Positions 1-8,326 of a DNA stretch of 51,189 nt are shown here, one piece after another. Numbering within the stretch: the stretch's first letter is position 1; each line of letters starts with the position of its first letter. The notes beneath the pieces were generated by a model that was not told the origin of the DNA, searched no databases, and worked only from the letters and a program-made list of their open reading frames with translations. Position numbers and translations under genes: made by a program. This DNA comes from Ensifer sp. LC163 (GTDB lineage: Bacteria; Pseudomonadota; Alphaproteobacteria; Rhizobiales; Rhizobiaceae), in assembly GCF_001695855.1 (NCBI RefSeq), contig NZ_MBSS01000024.1, positions 1-51,189 of the forward strand, read 5' to 3'.

Positions 1-78
1 CCGGCCATGGCGTGAGCCGGCGCGTCCTTCTTCACCTCCGCCAAAACACGGCCGTCAAAAACAACCCAATCCGCAAAA
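1..78 (-). other. Possible edge of a leftward gene (unresolved)
   Basis: Read leftward, one frame is open through these bases and gives a protein-like stretch including VVFDGRVLAEVKKD. No convincing start codon with a spaced ribosome-binding site is visible, and a terminator lies just upstream. It may be the 5' part of a gene continuing outside the window, or chance. The assignment is weak. Confidence 0.2.
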
Positions 79-140
79 CAAAACCCGCCGAAAAATCGAC
101 GGGTTTGTCAGCGGTCTGAGCCGGGGACGAGCCCCGGCTT
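79..140 (-). terminator. Double hairpin terminator after the dioxygenase gene
   Basis: Downstream of the stop at 155, the leftward strand has two successive stem-loops. The first pairs AGCCGGGG with CCCCGGCT (about 118-140). The second pairs AAACCCGTCGA with TCGGCGGGTTT (79-106) and runs into a T-rich tail (TTTTGTTTTG). The second has the form of a rho-independent terminator. Confidence 0.75.
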
Positions 141-154
141 TCTGTTTTCGATCG

Positions 155-1108
155 TTACTCCAGCGGCTTCAGCCGCGCCTCGATCTGGGCTCGTTTCGGC
201 TCCAGGAACGGCGGCAGCGAAAGGCTTTCGCCCAGCGTCTCCATCGGTTCGTCGACGGCAAAACCCGGTCCGTCGGTGGCGATCTCGAACAGCACGCCGT
301 TCGGCTCGCGGAAATAGAGCGAACGGAAATAGTAGCGCTCGACCTCACCGCTCGACGGCAGGCGGAAGCCCTGCAGGCGCTCCGTCCACGCCGTCAGCGC
401 ATGCGTATCCGGCGCGCGGAAGGCGACGTGATGCACGGCGCCGGCCCCTTGGCGGGCGATCGGCAGGCCCGGCTGAACGGCAACATGCAGCTCGGCCGCC
501 GGACCACCCTCGCCCATCGAGAACACATGCACCTGGCCCTCGCCATCCGGCGACGGATAGCGTCTCGCTTCGGTCATGTTCATCACCTGAGTCAGCACCA
601 ATTCGGTATTGGTGATGTCAGGCACGCTGATGGTGATAGGCCCAAGACCCTTGATCTGGTGCTCGGCCGGGACCGGGCTTCTCTCCCAGGGGTGCGAAGG
701 CGAAAGACCACCGTCGTCGATCAACCGGAAGCGCTGGCCTTCGCCGTCCTCGAAGTCGAGCGAGGTGCGCCCATCGATTTCGCTCACGTCGCTGGCGGTC
801 ACCTTCATCTCGTCGAGGCGACCCTTCCACCAGCGAACGCTGTCGGCGCTGCCGACGCGCAGGCCGGTGCGCGAGATGCTGTGCGTGCCGCGACCTTCGC
901 GCCCGACCGGCCAGTCGAAGAAGGTCAGGTCAGTGCCGGGCGTCGCTTTGCCGTCGGCATAAAAGAGGTGATAGGCGGTGGTATCGTCCTGGTTGACGGT
1001 CTTCTTGACCAGGCGCAGGCCGAGAACCTTGGTGTAGAAGCGCAGGTTCTCCGGCGCGTTCGCGGTGATCGCCGTCAGATGGTGAATACCCGTCAGTTGC
1101 AAACTCAT
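155..1108 (-). CDS. VOC-family ring-cleaving dioxygenase (MhqO/MhqA-like)
   Basis: Predicted 317-residue member of the vicinal oxygen chelate (glyoxalase/type I extradiol dioxygenase) superfamily, with two VOC modules. The N-terminal module opens with the GIHHLTAIT strand and the C-terminal module with GAVHHVAF; the latter ends in a Glu-containing strand (LFEIATD). The histidines of those strands and that Glu fit the family's His-His-Glu iron or manganese site. Relatives cleave hydroquinone-type aromatic rings. The ATG at 1108 is chosen because GGAGG lies 5 nt upstream; an in-frame TTG 12 nt earlier has no such site. It stands apart from the importer operon, behind a ~100 bp intergenic repeat, so it probably has its own promoter. 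The substrate cannot be told. Confidence 0.85.
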   Translation of the reverse strand: MSLQLTGIHHLTAITANAPENLRFYTKVLGLRLVKKTVNQDDTTAYHLFYADGKATPGTDLTFFDWPVGREGRGTHSISRTGLRVGSADSVRWWKGRLDEMKVTASDVSEIDGRTSLDFEDGEGQRFRLIDDGGLSPSHPWERSPVPAEHQIKGLGPITISVPDITNTELVLTQVMNMTEARRYPSPDGEGQVHVFSMGEGGPAAELHVAVQPGLPIARQGAGAVHHVAFRAPDTHALTAWTERLQGFRLPSSGEVERYYFRSLYFREPNGVLFEIATDGPGFAVDEPMETLGESLSLPPFLEPKRAQIEARLKPLE

Positions 1109-1225
1109 GATTGCCTCCAATGTGTGGCTTTTCCGTTGAGCACAATATGGGTCGGCGCTGCGATTGCGAAAGTAGACAATGACGAACGGAATGTTCTTCC
1201 GGAGTGAACGATCTCCGCCCGTCTC

Positions 1226-1326
1226 GGAGCATTTCCAGGAAAAGTGCGAAGCTGTTTTCCGTCAGGAAATGCGTAAACAAGGAGATAGAGCGTTTCCACG
1301 ACTCCGCCCAAACCGGAAACGCTCTA
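1226..1326 (+). repeat. Intergenic ~100 bp repeat, copy 1
   Basis: This stretch matches 21750-21852 in the same orientation. Both copies share blocks such as TTTCCAGGAAAAGT, GGTTTTCCGTCAGGAAATGCGT (here with a C/T change), GAGATAGAGCGTTTC and a final AACGCTCTA. Its edges carry GAGC and GCTC, so the ends can pair. It fills the gap between the amidase and dioxygenase genes. Similar elements are scattered in rhizobial genomes; whether it is mobile or an RNA element is unknown. Confidence 0.8.
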
Positions 1327-2103
1327 AGCGCGGTTCAGGTCACCCAGGTAGGTATTCTCCATTCGCGAGATCGCGAAGCTCGCCGGATTGATGTCGGCGA
1401 AAATCAGCGTTTCGTGACCGGCGTCACCCTTTGCGAGCACCTGTCCGTCCGGCGATGCGATGCGCGACAGGCCGGCAAAGGAAAACAGCGGGTCGGAACC
1501 GCAATGGTTGATATAGGCGACGAAGACCTGGTTCTCGAACGCACGCGTCTGGATCATGTGATCGGTGATGAAGGTGCCCGACCATCCGGCCGGCAACGCG
1601 GTCGGCACCAGCACGGCTTCGGCGCCTGCCAATGCCAGCCTGCGGACATTCTCCGGAAACTCGACGTCGTAGCAGATCAGCATGCCGCAGGTGACGCCAC
1701 GATGGACGAACAGCCCTGTCGACGGTTTCTCGGCCGTAAACAGCGTGCGCTCGTAGTTGCCGTAGAGATGCGATTTTCGGTAGACCGTCGGCGTCGCATC
1801 GCCATCGACATAGACGGCACTGTTATAGATGTCGTTGCCATCGAGCTCGGCAAAACCGGCGATCAGCGCGATGCCGTTTTCCCGCGATATTTGCGCCAGG
1901 CGCTGCACGATCGGCCCGTCCGCCGGCTCGGCGAGATCGCGGATCGCGTCCCCCGCGCCGTAGCCGGTAAGGCCGAGTTCTGGCGTCATCAGCAGCGTCG
2001 CCTCTTTCGCTGCCGCCTCCTTCGCCGCTCGCGCAAGGCGGTCGAGATTGGCGGCGACATCGCCGCAGACAGATTGCATCTGGAGAGCGGCGAGTTTCAT
2101 CAT
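1324..2103 (-). CDS. Nitrilase-superfamily carbon-nitrogen hydrolase (amidase)
   Basis: Predicted 259-residue cytosolic C-N hydrolase of the single-domain nitrilase superfamily. The catalytic triad is visible: Glu42 (PELGLTGYG), Lys110 (YRKSHLYG) and Cys144 (MLICYDVEFPE). It is the last gene of a leftward operon. The upstream permease ends in TGA overlapping this ATG (ATGATG), so translation is probably coupled. Next to a polyamine importer and a ureohydrolase, it may hydrolyse an amide or carbamoyl intermediate. It could also be an R-amidase or omega-amidase-type enzyme. The fold and triad are secure; the substrate is inferred only from context. Confidence 0.88.
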   Translation of the reverse strand: MMKLAALQMQSVCGDVAANLDRLARAAKEAAAKEATLLMTPELGLTGYGAGDAIRDLAEPADGPIVQRLAQISRENGIALIAGFAELDGNDIYNSAVYVDGDATPTVYRKSHLYGNYERTLFTAEKPSTGLFVHRGVTCGMLICYDVEFPENVRRLALAGAEAVLVPTALPAGWSGTFITDHMIQTRAFENQVFVAYINHCGSDPLFSFAGLSRIASPDGQVLAKGDAGHETLIFADINPASFAISRMENTYLGDLNRA

Positions 2104-2900
2104 TTTCCGTCCGACGACATGGCGCCCAGCAGCTTCGGCAGGTCACCGAAGCGGGCGACGAGACCGAAGATCACGGCTGCCGTGGTGACGAACAGGATCG
2201 TCACCGACGCCATCGTCGGCGTGTAGCCGTAGCGAAGCGCGTTGAAGATCTTGATCGGCAGCGTTTCCATGGTGAAGCCGACGGTCATATAGGCGACGAT
2301 ATATTCGTTGAGCGAGAGCACGAAGGCAAACGCATAGCCCGAGACGATATAGGGCAGGATCAGCGGCAAGACGATGGTGCGGAAGATCGTGCGTTCGTCG
2401 GCCCCCATCGTCGCGGCCGCCTCGACCAGCGATCGGTCGATCGAGGTGAAGCCGAGCGACAGCGTCACCAATGGCAGCGTCACGAAGAAGATCGCGTGGC
2501 TGACGACCGCCGTCCAGGGTTGGCCGTAGAAGCCGACCGTCGCCCAGAAAGTGAGCAGGCCCAGCGCCGTGATGACGGGCGGCAGCGTGAAGGGGGCGAC
2601 GCCGAGCAGCTGGAAGATATTGGCCCAGGGCGCGATCCGCCGCCAGAGGAACCAGGCGAGCGGCAGCGCGATCGCAACCGCAAATGCCGCCGACAGCAGT
2701 GCCAGCGTGACGGAGGCGAAAAGCGCGCTGCGCCATTCGGGATTGAGGAAGATCTCGCCATACCAGGACAGCGAAAAGCCCTGCGGCGGAAAGGCGAGCG
2801 TCTGCTTGGCATTGACCGAGACACCGGCCACGACGATCAGCGGCAGCGCCAGGAAGAGCCCGATCAGGAAGAAATAGGCCTTGCGGAAGATCGTGGTCAT
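2100..2900 (-). CDS. ABC polyamine-type permease (PotC-like)
   Basis: Inner-membrane subunit of about 266 residues with around six hydrophobic segments. It has the permease EAA loop (EAAATMGADERTIFRTIVL), which docks on the ATPase. The start at 2900 overlaps the stop of the upstream permease as ATGA. A longer in-frame extension is ruled out because it lies inside that gene. With the neighbouring PotB-like permease, ATPase and binding protein it forms a complete spermidine/putrescine-type importer. Confidence 0.9.
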   Translation of the reverse strand: MTTIFRKAYFFLIGLFLALPLIVVAGVSVNAKQTLAFPPQGFSLSWYGEIFLNPEWRSALFASVTLALLSAAFAVAIALPLAWFLWRRIAPWANIFQLLGVAPFTLPPVITALGLLTFWATVGFYGQPWTAVVSHAIFFVTLPLVTLSLGFTSIDRSLVEAAATMGADERTIFRTIVLPLILPYIVSGYAFAFVLSLNEYIVAYMTVGFTMETLPIKIFNALRYGYTPTMASVTILFVTTAAVIFGLVARFGDLPKLLGAMSSDGK

Positions 2901-3751
2901 GCCGCTTCTCCCTTGCGTCCGGCAATCACGGTCAGCGCCACGAGCCCGAGCGTCACCAGCACCAGGAACACCGCCATGGCCGCCGCGAAAGGCATGTTCG
3001 ACTGGTAGATCGCCTGGTCGGTGATCAGCACCGACAGCGTCCAATGCTGCGGACGACCGAGCAGTTGCGGCAGCAGGTAGGAGCCGAGCGCAAAGATGAA
3101 GACCATGATCAGCGTTGCGGTAATGGTGTTTCTGAGCGCCGGCACGACGACGGTGAAGAAGGCCTTGAGCGGCGATGCGCCGAGCGTCCGGGCCGCTTCC
3201 GTCAGCGTTGGGTCAAGCCGCACAAGCGCAGGGAAGAGCACGAGCACCGTATAGGGGAAAGCCTGGTAGACCATGCCGGTCAACACCGCGCCGAAACTCG
3301 GCGTCAGCGCCTTCGCCTCGCTCATGATGCCGAGCGCCACCAGAATGTTGGTGATGCCGGCCGTGCGCGAAAACAGCGTCGACCAGGCAAAGCCGATGAT
3401 GACTTCCGACAGCGACAGGATCGACAAGAGCGCCACCAGCCAGACCACCTGCACCTTTCGTCCCATCCGCGTCAGCATGTAGGTAAACGGCAACGCCAGC
3501 ACGACGCAGCAGATCGCAACGGTAATCGCCAACAGGAGCGAGAAGCCGAGCACGCCGCCGAAGAAGGCGGAAAGGAAGCGCGCATAATTGTCGAAGACGA
3601 AGGCCGGCGTATAGAAGCCGCCCTGCTGGCGCTGGAAGAAGCTGACGGCGATCATGGTGCCGAAGGGCACGACGAAGAAGATGGTCAGCATCGCCGCGGG
3701 AAAGAGGAGCGGCGCGTAATCGCCAAGGGTTTGGGGCGGTTCGCGTCTCAT
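2897..3751 (-). CDS. ABC polyamine-type permease (PotB-like)
   Basis: Inner-membrane permease of 284 residues whose first membrane segment begins near residue 15. The EAA loop reads EAARTLGASPLKAFFTVVV. The start at 3751 is chosen because it overlaps the TGA of the ATPase gene (ATGA); an earlier in-frame Met would lie inside that gene. It pairs with the PotC-like permease. Substrate specificity is set by the binding protein encoded two genes upstream. Confidence 0.9.
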   Translation of the reverse strand: MRREPPQTLGDYAPLLFPAAMLTIFFVVPFGTMIAVSFFQRQQGGFYTPAFVFDNYARFLSAFFGGVLGFSLLLAITVAICCVVLALPFTYMLTRMGRKVQVVWLVALLSILSLSEVIIGFAWSTLFSRTAGITNILVALGIMSEAKALTPSFGAVLTGMVYQAFPYTVLVLFPALVRLDPTLTEAARTLGASPLKAFFTVVVPALRNTITATLIMVFIFALGSYLLPQLLGRPQHWTLSVLITDQAIYQSNMPFAAAMAVFLVLVTLGLVALTVIAGRKGEAA

Positions 3752-4785
3752 TTCTTCAAGACCACGCAAACGTCAGGGGTAAGCGCGATGCCGACCTCCT
3801 GGCCGACGGTGACGTCCGGCCGGGCGCGCGGCGTCGAGACCGCGACGATCTGCCGGCCGGCAATGTCGACGAAGGTTTCGATCGTGCCGCCGAGATCGCG
3901 CACGAAGGTGACCTTGCCGGTCAATGCGCCGGCACCGGGCGCGGTCAGATGCACATCTTCAGGGCGAACCGACAGCGTGCCCTTGGAAGCGCCAGCCGGC
4001 AGAGAGAGACCGGCGATCGGCTGCCCCAGCACTTCGACACGGCCGGCACTGTCGGCCTGCAGTTCGAGAAGATTGGTCTGGCCGATGAAATCGGCGACGA
4101 AACTATCGGCCGGGCGACGGTAGATCTCGATCGGCGACGCCGCCTGGCGGATCTCGCCGCCATTCATGACGACGACCGTGTCGGCCATGGTCATCGCCTC
4201 GCGCTGATCGTGAGTGACGACAATGGTGGTGATGCCGAGCTTCTGCTGCAGCTGGCGCAGTTCCACCTGCATCGCCTCGCGCAGCTTGGCATCGAGTGCG
4301 GAGAGCGGCTCATCGAGAAGGAAAAGCTTGGGCGAGATCGCAAGCGCCCGGGCAATCGCGACACGCTGGCGCTGGCCGCCGGAGAGCTTGGCGACGGGCC
4401 TGTCGGCGTAGCCGGACAGGTGGATCATCGACAGCAGCTCGTCGACCCGCTTCTTCTGGTCTTCCTTTGCCGCACCGCGGATGCGCAAGGGATAGGCGAT
4501 GTTCTCGCCGACGGTCAGATGCGGGAAAAGCGCCAGCGATTGAAACACCATGCCGAGATTGCGCTTGTGCGTCGGCACATGGGTGATGTCGTCGCCGTCG
4601 AGCTGGATCGCCCCGCCGGTCGGCAGGTCAAGGCCGGCGATCATGCGCAGAAGCGTGGTCTTGCCGCAGCCGGACGGGCCGAGCATGCAGACGAACGTCC
4701 CGTGCGGCACGTTGAGGTCGACATTGTTGACGGCTCTGAAGGATCCGAATTCCTTGACGACGTTTTGAAGGGCAAGTCCGGACAT
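3748..4785 (-). CDS. ABC importer ATPase, polyamine type (PotA-like)
   Basis: Cytoplasmic 345-residue ATPase. It has Walker A GPSGCGKT (36-43), signature LSGGQRQR (134-141), Walker B LFLLDEP with Glu159, and H-loop His192 (THDQREAM). About 130 C-terminal residues form a TOBE-type regulatory region, as in PotA, FbpC and UgpC. It lies between its binding-protein gene (125 nt upstream, separated by a hairpin) and two coupled permease genes. All catalytic motifs are intact. No other ATPase is encoded in this operon, so it might also serve the nearby amino-acid-type permeases, although that would be unusual. Confidence 0.93.
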   Translation of the reverse strand: MSGLALQNVVKEFGSFRAVNNVDLNVPHGTFVCMLGPSGCGKTTLLRMIAGLDLPTGGAIQLDGDDITHVPTHKRNLGMVFQSLALFPHLTVGENIAYPLRIRGAAKEDQKKRVDELLSMIHLSGYADRPVAKLSGGQRQRVAIARALAISPKLFLLDEPLSALDAKLREAMQVELRQLQQKLGITTIVVTHDQREAMTMADTVVVMNGGEIRQAASPIEIYRRPADSFVADFIGQTNLLELQADSAGRVEVLGQPIAGLSLPAGASKGTLSVRPEDVHLTAPGAGALTGKVTFVRDLGGTIETFVDIAGRQIVAVSTPRARPDVTVGQEVGIALTPDVCVVLKK

Positions 4786-4804
4786 TGTCTCTCCGCGGGA
4801 TAGG

Positions 4805-4826
4805 CCCCTCCCGATTGCGGGAGGGG
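4805..4826 (-). other. Intercistronic hairpin after polyamine binding-protein gene
   Basis: A perfect 9-bp stem (CCCCTCCCG/CGGGAGGGG, loop ATTG) lies in the 125-nt gap between the binding-protein stop and the ATPase start. It has no long T tract, so it looks more like an mRNA-stabilising or attenuating element than a full terminator. Confidence 0.65.
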
Positions 4827-4910
4827 TAGTAAGGGGAGATGAAGGCCATGCCCTCCCCTTCGTTTAAGCTCCGGCCCGCCCCGTGGATGGTGGCGGGCCA
4901 ACTCTTGTCA

Positions 4911-5993
4911 TCAGCCGACGATCAGCTCGGTCCACTTCTGGTTCAGCCAATCCGACTTGGTCTGGTAGAGGTCGTAGCGCGGCACGATCGGCTCGATGTC
5001 CGACGAAACGGATGCGAACTCCTTGTCCGTGAGGTCGGTGACTTCGCGCTGGACGGTCGGCGACGTCCCGACCTTGCGCGACAGCGTCGCCTGGATCGAA
5101 GGCTGGCACATGTAGTCGATGAAGATATGGGCTTCCTCGGACTTCTGCGACGCGCGCGACAGCGCCCAGCAACCGGAATCCTGGATGCCGCCTTCCTTCG
5201 GGAAGGTCGAGCGCACCGGATTGCCGTCGGCAGCGGCAAGACCGGTCACGTCGTGGTAGTACTGGCCCATCGGGATTTCGCCCGACTTCAGCGACTGCTC
5301 GAATTGCGCTTCGTCGCGATACCAGAGCCGAACGTTCGGTTTCACTTCGGCAAGCTTTTCGAAGGCCTTGAGAAGGCCCTCTTCGGTATCGAGCGCATTG
5401 GTGCCGCCCATGAAGGTCTTTGCCGTCACTTCGAGCAGGAAGGAGTTGGAGACCAGCGCCAACAGGCCCAGCTTGTCAGCGTTCGCCGGATCCCAGAAGG
5501 CGGACCAGGAGGTCGGCGCTTCCTTGTAGACATCGGTATTGGTCACCAGCGTGATGTACCAGGAGACGGCCCCGATACCAGCGATGCGGCCGTCCGGGTA
5601 CTTGTTGACGAAGCGGTCGAGCAGGTTCGAGCCGTTCTTGATCTTCGCCATATCGATCGGCGTCCACAGATCGGTCGACTGGCCCTTGAGCATTGCCACC
5701 TGCGACATCATCGAAACGTCGGCCGGGGCCTGGCCGGCACGAGCGGCCTGCTCCAGCTGGACGAGCCAGGCTTCGCCGGTCGGCTCGGCGATCGATTCGA
5801 TGGCGATACCCGTCGCCTTGGTGAATTCGGGGAAGATGTTCTTGTCAAACGAGGTTTTGAAATAGCCGCCGTAAACGCCGACCTTCAGCGACTTCTCCTG
5901 GGCGCGCAGCACCGAGGGCATGGCCAGCATCGAGGCGCCGGCAAGGCCAGCACCGAGCAGCGTGCGGCGCTTGATGGAAGTGGTGATCATCAT
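4911..5993 (-). CDS. Periplasmic polyamine-type binding protein (PotD-like)
   Basis: Predicted 360-residue secreted solute-binding protein of the PotD/SBP_bac_8 type. The N-terminus has a KRR motif followed by a hydrophobic stretch and an AQ junction (RRTLLGAG to VLRAQ), so export may use the Tat pathway. The mature part begins KSLKVGVYGGYFKTSFD. There are two adjacent ATG codons (5993, 5990), with GGAG 4-7 nt upstream. It is the first gene of the PotD-A-B-C-amidase block and follows the amino-acid-type permeases by 70 nt. The family binds spermidine, putrescine or related cations; the true ligand is unknown. Confidence 0.88.
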   Translation of the reverse strand: MMITTSIKRRTLLGAGLAGASMLAMPSVLRAQEKSLKVGVYGGYFKTSFDKNIFPEFTKATGIAIESIAEPTGEAWLVQLEQAARAGQAPADVSMMSQVAMLKGQSTDLWTPIDMAKIKNGSNLLDRFVNKYPDGRIAGIGAVSWYITLVTNTDVYKEAPTSWSAFWDPANADKLGLLALVSNSFLLEVTAKTFMGGTNALDTEEGLLKAFEKLAEVKPNVRLWYRDEAQFEQSLKSGEIPMGQYYHDVTGLAAADGNPVRSTFPKEGGIQDSGCWALSRASQKSEEAHIFIDYMCQPSIQATLSRKVGTSPTVQREVTDLTDKEFASVSSDIEPIVPRYDLYQTKSDWLNQKWTELIVG

Positions 5994-6063
5994 CTGTCTC
6001 CTTTGTTTCGGCGGTGATCCGCCTTGTTCCCTGTTCTCTTTGATTTCTTGCACATTTTCGGTC

Positions 6064-6711
6064 TCAGTGCGCGGGCATTTTGCGCTCCAGCGTCCGTGCA
6101 TATTGCGTCAGTGGATAACACAGCACGAAGAAGATCACCGCGACCAGCCCATAGACCGTGAAAGGTTCGAAGGTTGCATTATTGATCGCATTCGCAGTTC
6201 TGAGAAGCTCCTCGAAGCCGATGATCGACGTCAGCGCCGTGCTCTTGATAAGCTGGACGAGAAAGCCGACGGCCGGCGGCCGGGTGATCGCGAACGCCTG
6301 CGGCAGGATCACCAGACGCAGTTCCTGCAGGCGGTGCAGCCCGAGGCTGGCGCCGGCATCCCATTGACCGAGTGGCAGCGCTTCGACGCCGCCGCGCCAG
6401 ATCTCGGCGAGATAGGCGCTGGCATAGAAGGTCAGCCCCAGTGCCGCGGCAGTCCACGGCTCGATGCGAAAGCCGAGCATCGGCAGGCCGAAGAACATCA
6501 GGAACAGTTGCATCAGCAGCGGCGTGCCCTGAAAGAGCGCGATGTAGCCCGAGCCGAAACGGCGCAGCCACGTCTGTTTCGATATGCGCGCGAACAGGAT
6601 CATGAGGCCGACGGCGGCCCCGCCGGCAAAGGCGACGAGGGACAGAAGCAGCGTCCAGCGGGTGGCGAACACCAGGTTGCGCAGGATGTCCCAGAAGGTG
6701 AATTCGATCAT
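6064..6711 (-). CDS. Polar amino acid ABC permease (HisM/GlnP family)
   Basis: Inner-membrane permease of 215 residues, with about five hydrophobic segments. It has the family hallmark GTPLLMQLFLMFFGLP and an EAA-like loop (DAGASLGLHRLQELRLVILPQA region). Its ATG overlaps the TGA of the preceding permease gene (ATGA). The two permeases presumably form a heterodimer. No ATPase of the matching GlnQ/HisP class is encoded next to it. Confidence 0.9.
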   Translation of the reverse strand: MIEFTFWDILRNLVFATRWTLLLSLVAFAGGAAVGLMILFARISKQTWLRRFGSGYIALFQGTPLLMQLFLMFFGLPMLGFRIEPWTAAALGLTFYASAYLAEIWRGGVEALPLGQWDAGASLGLHRLQELRLVILPQAFAITRPPAVGFLVQLIKSTALTSIIGFEELLRTANAINNATFEPFTVYGLVAVIFFVLCYPLTQYARTLERKMPAH

Positions 6712-7376
6712 GACACGCCCGCTCCGAGCATCCGCCGGCCGCTGGCGACGAACAGACGGCGGATCGCCATCGACAGGCCGAGATAGATCAGTGTGACGAC
6801 GAAATAGGTCTCGAACGAACGGAAGGTTCGCGCCTGCAGCAGGTCGGCCTCATGGGCAAGCTCCCGCACCGCGATCTGCGAAACGACGGCCGATTCCAGC
6901 ATCATGATGATCACCTGGCTGACGAGCGCCGGAAAAATGACCTTCAGCGCCTGCGGCAGGATGATCTTGACGAACACTTGCCGTCGCCTGAGGCCGAGTG
7001 CAAACGCCGCCTCGCTCTGGCCCTTCGGCACGGCGTCGAGGCCGGCACCGACGATCTCCGTGGTGTAGGCCGCCATGTTGAGCGTCATCGCCAGGATCGC
7101 GGCGACGATCGGATCGAGCCGGACGCCGATACTCGGCAGACCGAAGAAGATGAAGAACAGCTGCACCAGAAACGGCGTGTTGCGGACCACTTCGACATAG
7201 ACGGCAACCGCCTTGCGCAGGACGCCGTAGCGGCTGCGGCGGGCGGCGGCAAAGAGAATGCTGATCAAAATGCCGAGCACCGTCGTGCAGGCGATCAGAA
7301 AGAGCGTCATCGTGGCGCCATGGGCGATTGCGCCCGCGGCGTCCCGAAGCCACCCGAAATCGAGGCCGTAACCCAT
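6708..7376 (-). CDS. Polar amino acid ABC permease (HisQ/GlnP family)
   Basis: Inner-membrane permease of 222 residues. It has the conserved RNTPFLVQLFFIFFGLP segment and an EAA-like loop (EAAFALGLRRRQVFVKIILP). It follows its binding-protein gene after a 62-nt gap that holds a hairpin, and overlaps the next permease by 4 nt. The pair resembles arginine, ornithine or lysine permeases, which fits the neighbouring ureohydrolase; that link is inference. Confidence 0.9.
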   Translation of the reverse strand: MGYGLDFGWLRDAAGAIAHGATMTLFLIACTTVLGILISILFAAARRSRYGVLRKAVAVYVEVVRNTPFLVQLFFIFFGLPSIGVRLDPIVAAILAMTLNMAAYTTEIVGAGLDAVPKGQSEAAFALGLRRRQVFVKIILPQALKVIFPALVSQVIIMMLESAVVSQIAVRELAHEADLLQARTFRSFETYFVVTLIYLGLSMAIRRLFVASGRRMLGAGVS

Positions 7377-7398
7377 CGTCGCAACCTTCCCCCGAAAA

Positions 7399-7426
7399 GC
7401 CCACGGAGACGCATGTCCCCGTGGGC
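7399..7426 (-). other. Intercistronic hairpin after amino-acid binding-protein gene
   Basis: An 8-bp perfect stem (GCCCACGG/CCGTGGGC, 12-nt loop) lies between the binding-protein stop (7439) and the permease start (7376). The following TTTT is short, so partial termination or 3'-end protection of the upstream message is plausible. Confidence 0.65.
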
Positions 7427-7438
7427 GTCAAGTACTGA

Positions 7439-8233
7439 TTAGTCCTTGAGGTTTTCGGGGTTGAGCGACGTCTTCAGCCAGGTCTCGGAACTGGCGTTCA
7501 GCTTGCCGTCGGCAAGCATCTTGGCGACGGCGTCGTTGACGGCCGTCTTCAGGCCCTCCTCGTTCTTGTTGAGGCCGATATGCGAGGGCGAGGTCAAGAG
7601 CTGGAACTTCTGCTCCGGCTTCAGCGTTTCCTGGCGGGCAAGCACCTGCGCGCCGACGTCGTTGCCGACGACCATCAGCTGGGTCTGGCCGGAGATGAAT
7701 GCCTGGATCACGGCATTGTAGTTGTCGAAGCGCTGAATCTCAGCCGTCGACGGCGCCGCCTCGGTCAGCGAGGTATCTTCGAGCGTGCCGCGGTTGACGG
7801 CGATCGTCTTGTCGGCCAGGTCATCCTTGCCGGCCACTTTGAGTTCGGCCGGGCCGATGACGGCGATGTAGTAAGGCGCGTAAGCCGCAGCGAAGTCGAT
7901 CACCTCGGCCCGTTCCTTCGAGAAGCCGACGCTCATCAGGATGTCGACACGCTTGTCGTTGAGATAGGGAATGCGGTTCTGGCCGGTGACGCTGACCAGG
8001 TTGAGCTTGACGCCGAGGCCGTCGGCAATCTGCTGGGCGACATCGACGTCATATCCCTTGATGCTCATATCGGCACTGGCCGAGGAGAAGGGCGGGAAGT
8101 CCGAGAAGATGCCGACATTGATCTGGCCCGCCGACTTGATGTCGGCCAGCGCGTCGGCACGCGCGATACCGGTTGCCGCGCCCAGCATCAGAGCGGCGGC
8201 GAATGCTGCTTTCATCGTCTTGTGAATTGTCAT
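7439..8233 (-). CDS. Periplasmic amino-acid-type binding protein (SBP family 3)
   Basis: Predicted 264-residue secreted protein. It has a basic N-terminus, a hydrophobic core (AAFAAALMLGAATGIA) and an ARADA cleavage region. The mature part opens DIKSAGQINVGIFSDFPPFSS, typical of family 3 lysine/arginine/ornithine and glutamine binding proteins. ATG 8233 is preferred because AGGGGAA lies upstream; longer in-frame starts would extend the signal peptide by up to 26 residues. It lies 93 nt after the ureohydrolase gene, so the importer may bring in that enzyme's guanidino substrate. Confidence 0.88.
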   Translation of the reverse strand: MTIHKTMKAAFAAALMLGAATGIARADALADIKSAGQINVGIFSDFPPFSSASADMSIKGYDVDVAQQIADGLGVKLNLVSVTGQNRIPYLNDKRVDILMSVGFSKERAEVIDFAAAYAPYYIAVIGPAELKVAGKDDLADKTIAVNRGTLEDTSLTEAAPSTAEIQRFDNYNAVIQAFISGQTQLMVVGNDVGAQVLARQETLKPEQKFQLLTSPSHIGLNKNEEGLKTAVNDAVAKMLADGKLNASSETWLKTSLNPENLKD

Positions 8234-8326
8234 TGTCGTTCCCCTGTCCGGAAGCATTGTTGGTTGTGGCATTTGTTGGCCGGCCGCCGCTTCCAGTCCG
8301 GCAGCCGACAATCTTTTTCTCAGGCG

